From assembly GCA_012515925.1 (NCBI GenBank), contig JAAYXM010000087.1, positions 1-7,240 on the forward strand: 7,240 nucleotides of DNA, read 5' to 3'. This stretch comes from Clostridiales bacterium. GTDB taxonomy: Bacteria; Bacillota; Clostridia; Oscillospirales; JAAYXM01. Positions within the stretch are counted from its first letter, which is position 1; each line of letters opens with the position of its first letter. The position numbers were made by a program, and so were the translations under genes. The notes beneath the pieces are model-generated. The model saw only the letters and a list, made by a program, of their open reading frames with translations. It was not told where the DNA came from and made no database searches. Shown in pieces: positions 6,580 through 7,240 of the stretch.

Positions 6580-7240
6580 TTGAAAAGAGCAGTTAGTATT
6601 TTTCTGTCTTTCGCGCTTATCCTGACAACCGCCGGCTTCGCGTTTGCCGCCGACTACTCGGTGGGCGAAGAGTACGCCGCGTACATCAGCGGCGGCTACT
6701 ACGGCCATAATACTTTCTTTGTCAACGGCAGCATGTACTCGGCTGACGGCGATGTCAACTTTGAGCCCACGGGCGCAGAAAGCATAGTGAACGGTAATGT
6801 TTACTACAATACCGCAAATAATTTCAGCTCCGGCATTACATTTAACGGAACCGCGACACCTCTCGACAATACGGAGTTTAACGCGCAGCCAGTTCCGGCT
6901 ATAGACGCCCCTTCTATCGACAACTACTCGAACAGCTTTACCGCGGGCTGGTGGCCCGAACCCGACCCCATCACGCAGGACACCCATTTCGGTGTTCTCT
7001 CGGTAGAAAACGTACTTACGGTTGACGTGTCAAACGGCGATATTACAATCGTCGCCGATACCCTTAACATGCCCGGAAACGGTAAAATAAAGCTTTCCGG
7101 CGACGGCAGCCTTTATCTGTTTATAAACAGTGATTTTTCCATCAGCGGCAGCAACACGATTAACGTTGACGGCTCCCGTGATAAGGTATATATTATTCTG
7201 CCGGACGGCAAATTTTCCATGTCCGGTTCGGCGCAAATCA
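6580..7240 (+). CDS. Secreted, repetitive beta-rich surface or matrix protein (3' end outside window)
   Basis: This frame is open from TTG at 6580 to the window end (220 codons seen), with GGAGGG 6 nt upstream. The N-terminus is a classical Sec signal peptide: MKR, a hydrophobic core (about residues 4-20), and cleavage probably after AFA (23) or AFAA (24). The mature part is rich in Gly, Ser, Asn, Asp and Tyr, has no Cys, and from about residue 140 shows short alternating strands with GNGKIKLSGDGS, SISGSNTINVDGS and SMSGSAQI, suggesting a beta-solenoid or similar stack. This resembles passenger domains of surface adhesins and DUF7305-like modules, but I do not firmly recognise a family. A Pro-rich WWPEPDP segment near residues 127-133 may be a linker. 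It is predicted to be expressed when c-di-GMP is high, which fits an adhesin or biofilm matrix role. Any wall anchor (LPXTG, SLH) would be in the missing C-terminus. Confidence 0.85.
   Translation, partial: MKRAVSIFLSFALILTTAGFAFAADYSVGEEYAAYISGGYYGHNTFFVNGSMYSADGDVNFEPTGAESIVNGNVYYNTANNFSSGITFNGTATPLDNTEFNAQPVPAIDAPSIDNYSNSFTAGWWPEPDPITQDTHFGVLSVENVLTVDVSNGDITIVADTLNMPGNGKIKLSGDGSLYLFINSDFSISGSNTINVDGSRDKVYIILPDGKFSMSGSAQI

Noticed and set aside
6487..6987. Antisense open frame (166 codons) over the riboswitch and secreted protein gene
   Set aside because: It would run through the aptamer, terminator and ribosome binding site, all of which make sense on the + strand. The + strand frame has a textbook signal peptide.
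1..7240. Mobile elements, CRISPR arrays, tRNA or rRNA genes
   Set aside because: I found no direct-repeat arrays, transposase-like frames, terminal inverted repeats or tRNA-like folds. Coding and regulatory features account for almost all of the window.

Overview
The window looks like chromosomal DNA from a Gram-positive, probably clostridial (Firmicutes), bacterium. The evidence is indirect: strong AGGAGG-type ribosome binding sites, a consensus sigma-A promoter, a c-di-GMP-I (GEMM-I) riboswitch of clostridial style joined to an intrinsic terminator, and moderate GC with many AT-rich codons. No rRNA or other taxonomic marker is present, so this assignment is inference.

Positions 1-6420 are the downstream part of an extracellular or capsular polysaccharide operon, entirely on the + strand. 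In order it holds: the C-terminal end of a membrane protein (probably Wzz-like), a complete Wzz-like chain-length/co-polymerase protein, a polysaccharide pyruvyl transferase, two GT2 glycosyltransferases, a membrane-anchored calcineurin-like metallophosphoesterase, and a GT4 glycosyltransferase. Genes overlap or are separated by 0-18 bp, and I see no terminator or promoter between them, so they are probably one transcript. The GTs would assemble a repeat unit, the pyruvyl transferase would add an acidic ketal, and the Wzz-like proteins would control polymerisation or export. Flippase, polymerase and priming transferase are not in the window and may lie upstream.

Positions 6412-6579 form a compact regulatory module. 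A consensus promoter has its -35 box inside the last two sense codons of the GT4 gene. It is followed at once by a c-di-GMP-I aptamer, whose 3' closing strand is also part of the left arm of an intrinsic terminator. That overlap predicts an ON switch: c-di-GMP binding should prevent termination.

From 6580 to the window end runs the gene this switch controls. It has a TTG start and a clear signal peptide, and encodes a secreted protein rich in Gly, Ser, Asn and Asp with repetitive beta-strand-like sequence. It is cut off by the window edge. The likely biology is c-di-GMP-dependent production of a surface or matrix protein next to an exopolysaccharide operon. Because no separate terminator follows GT4, the riboswitch may also act on read-through transcripts from that operon.
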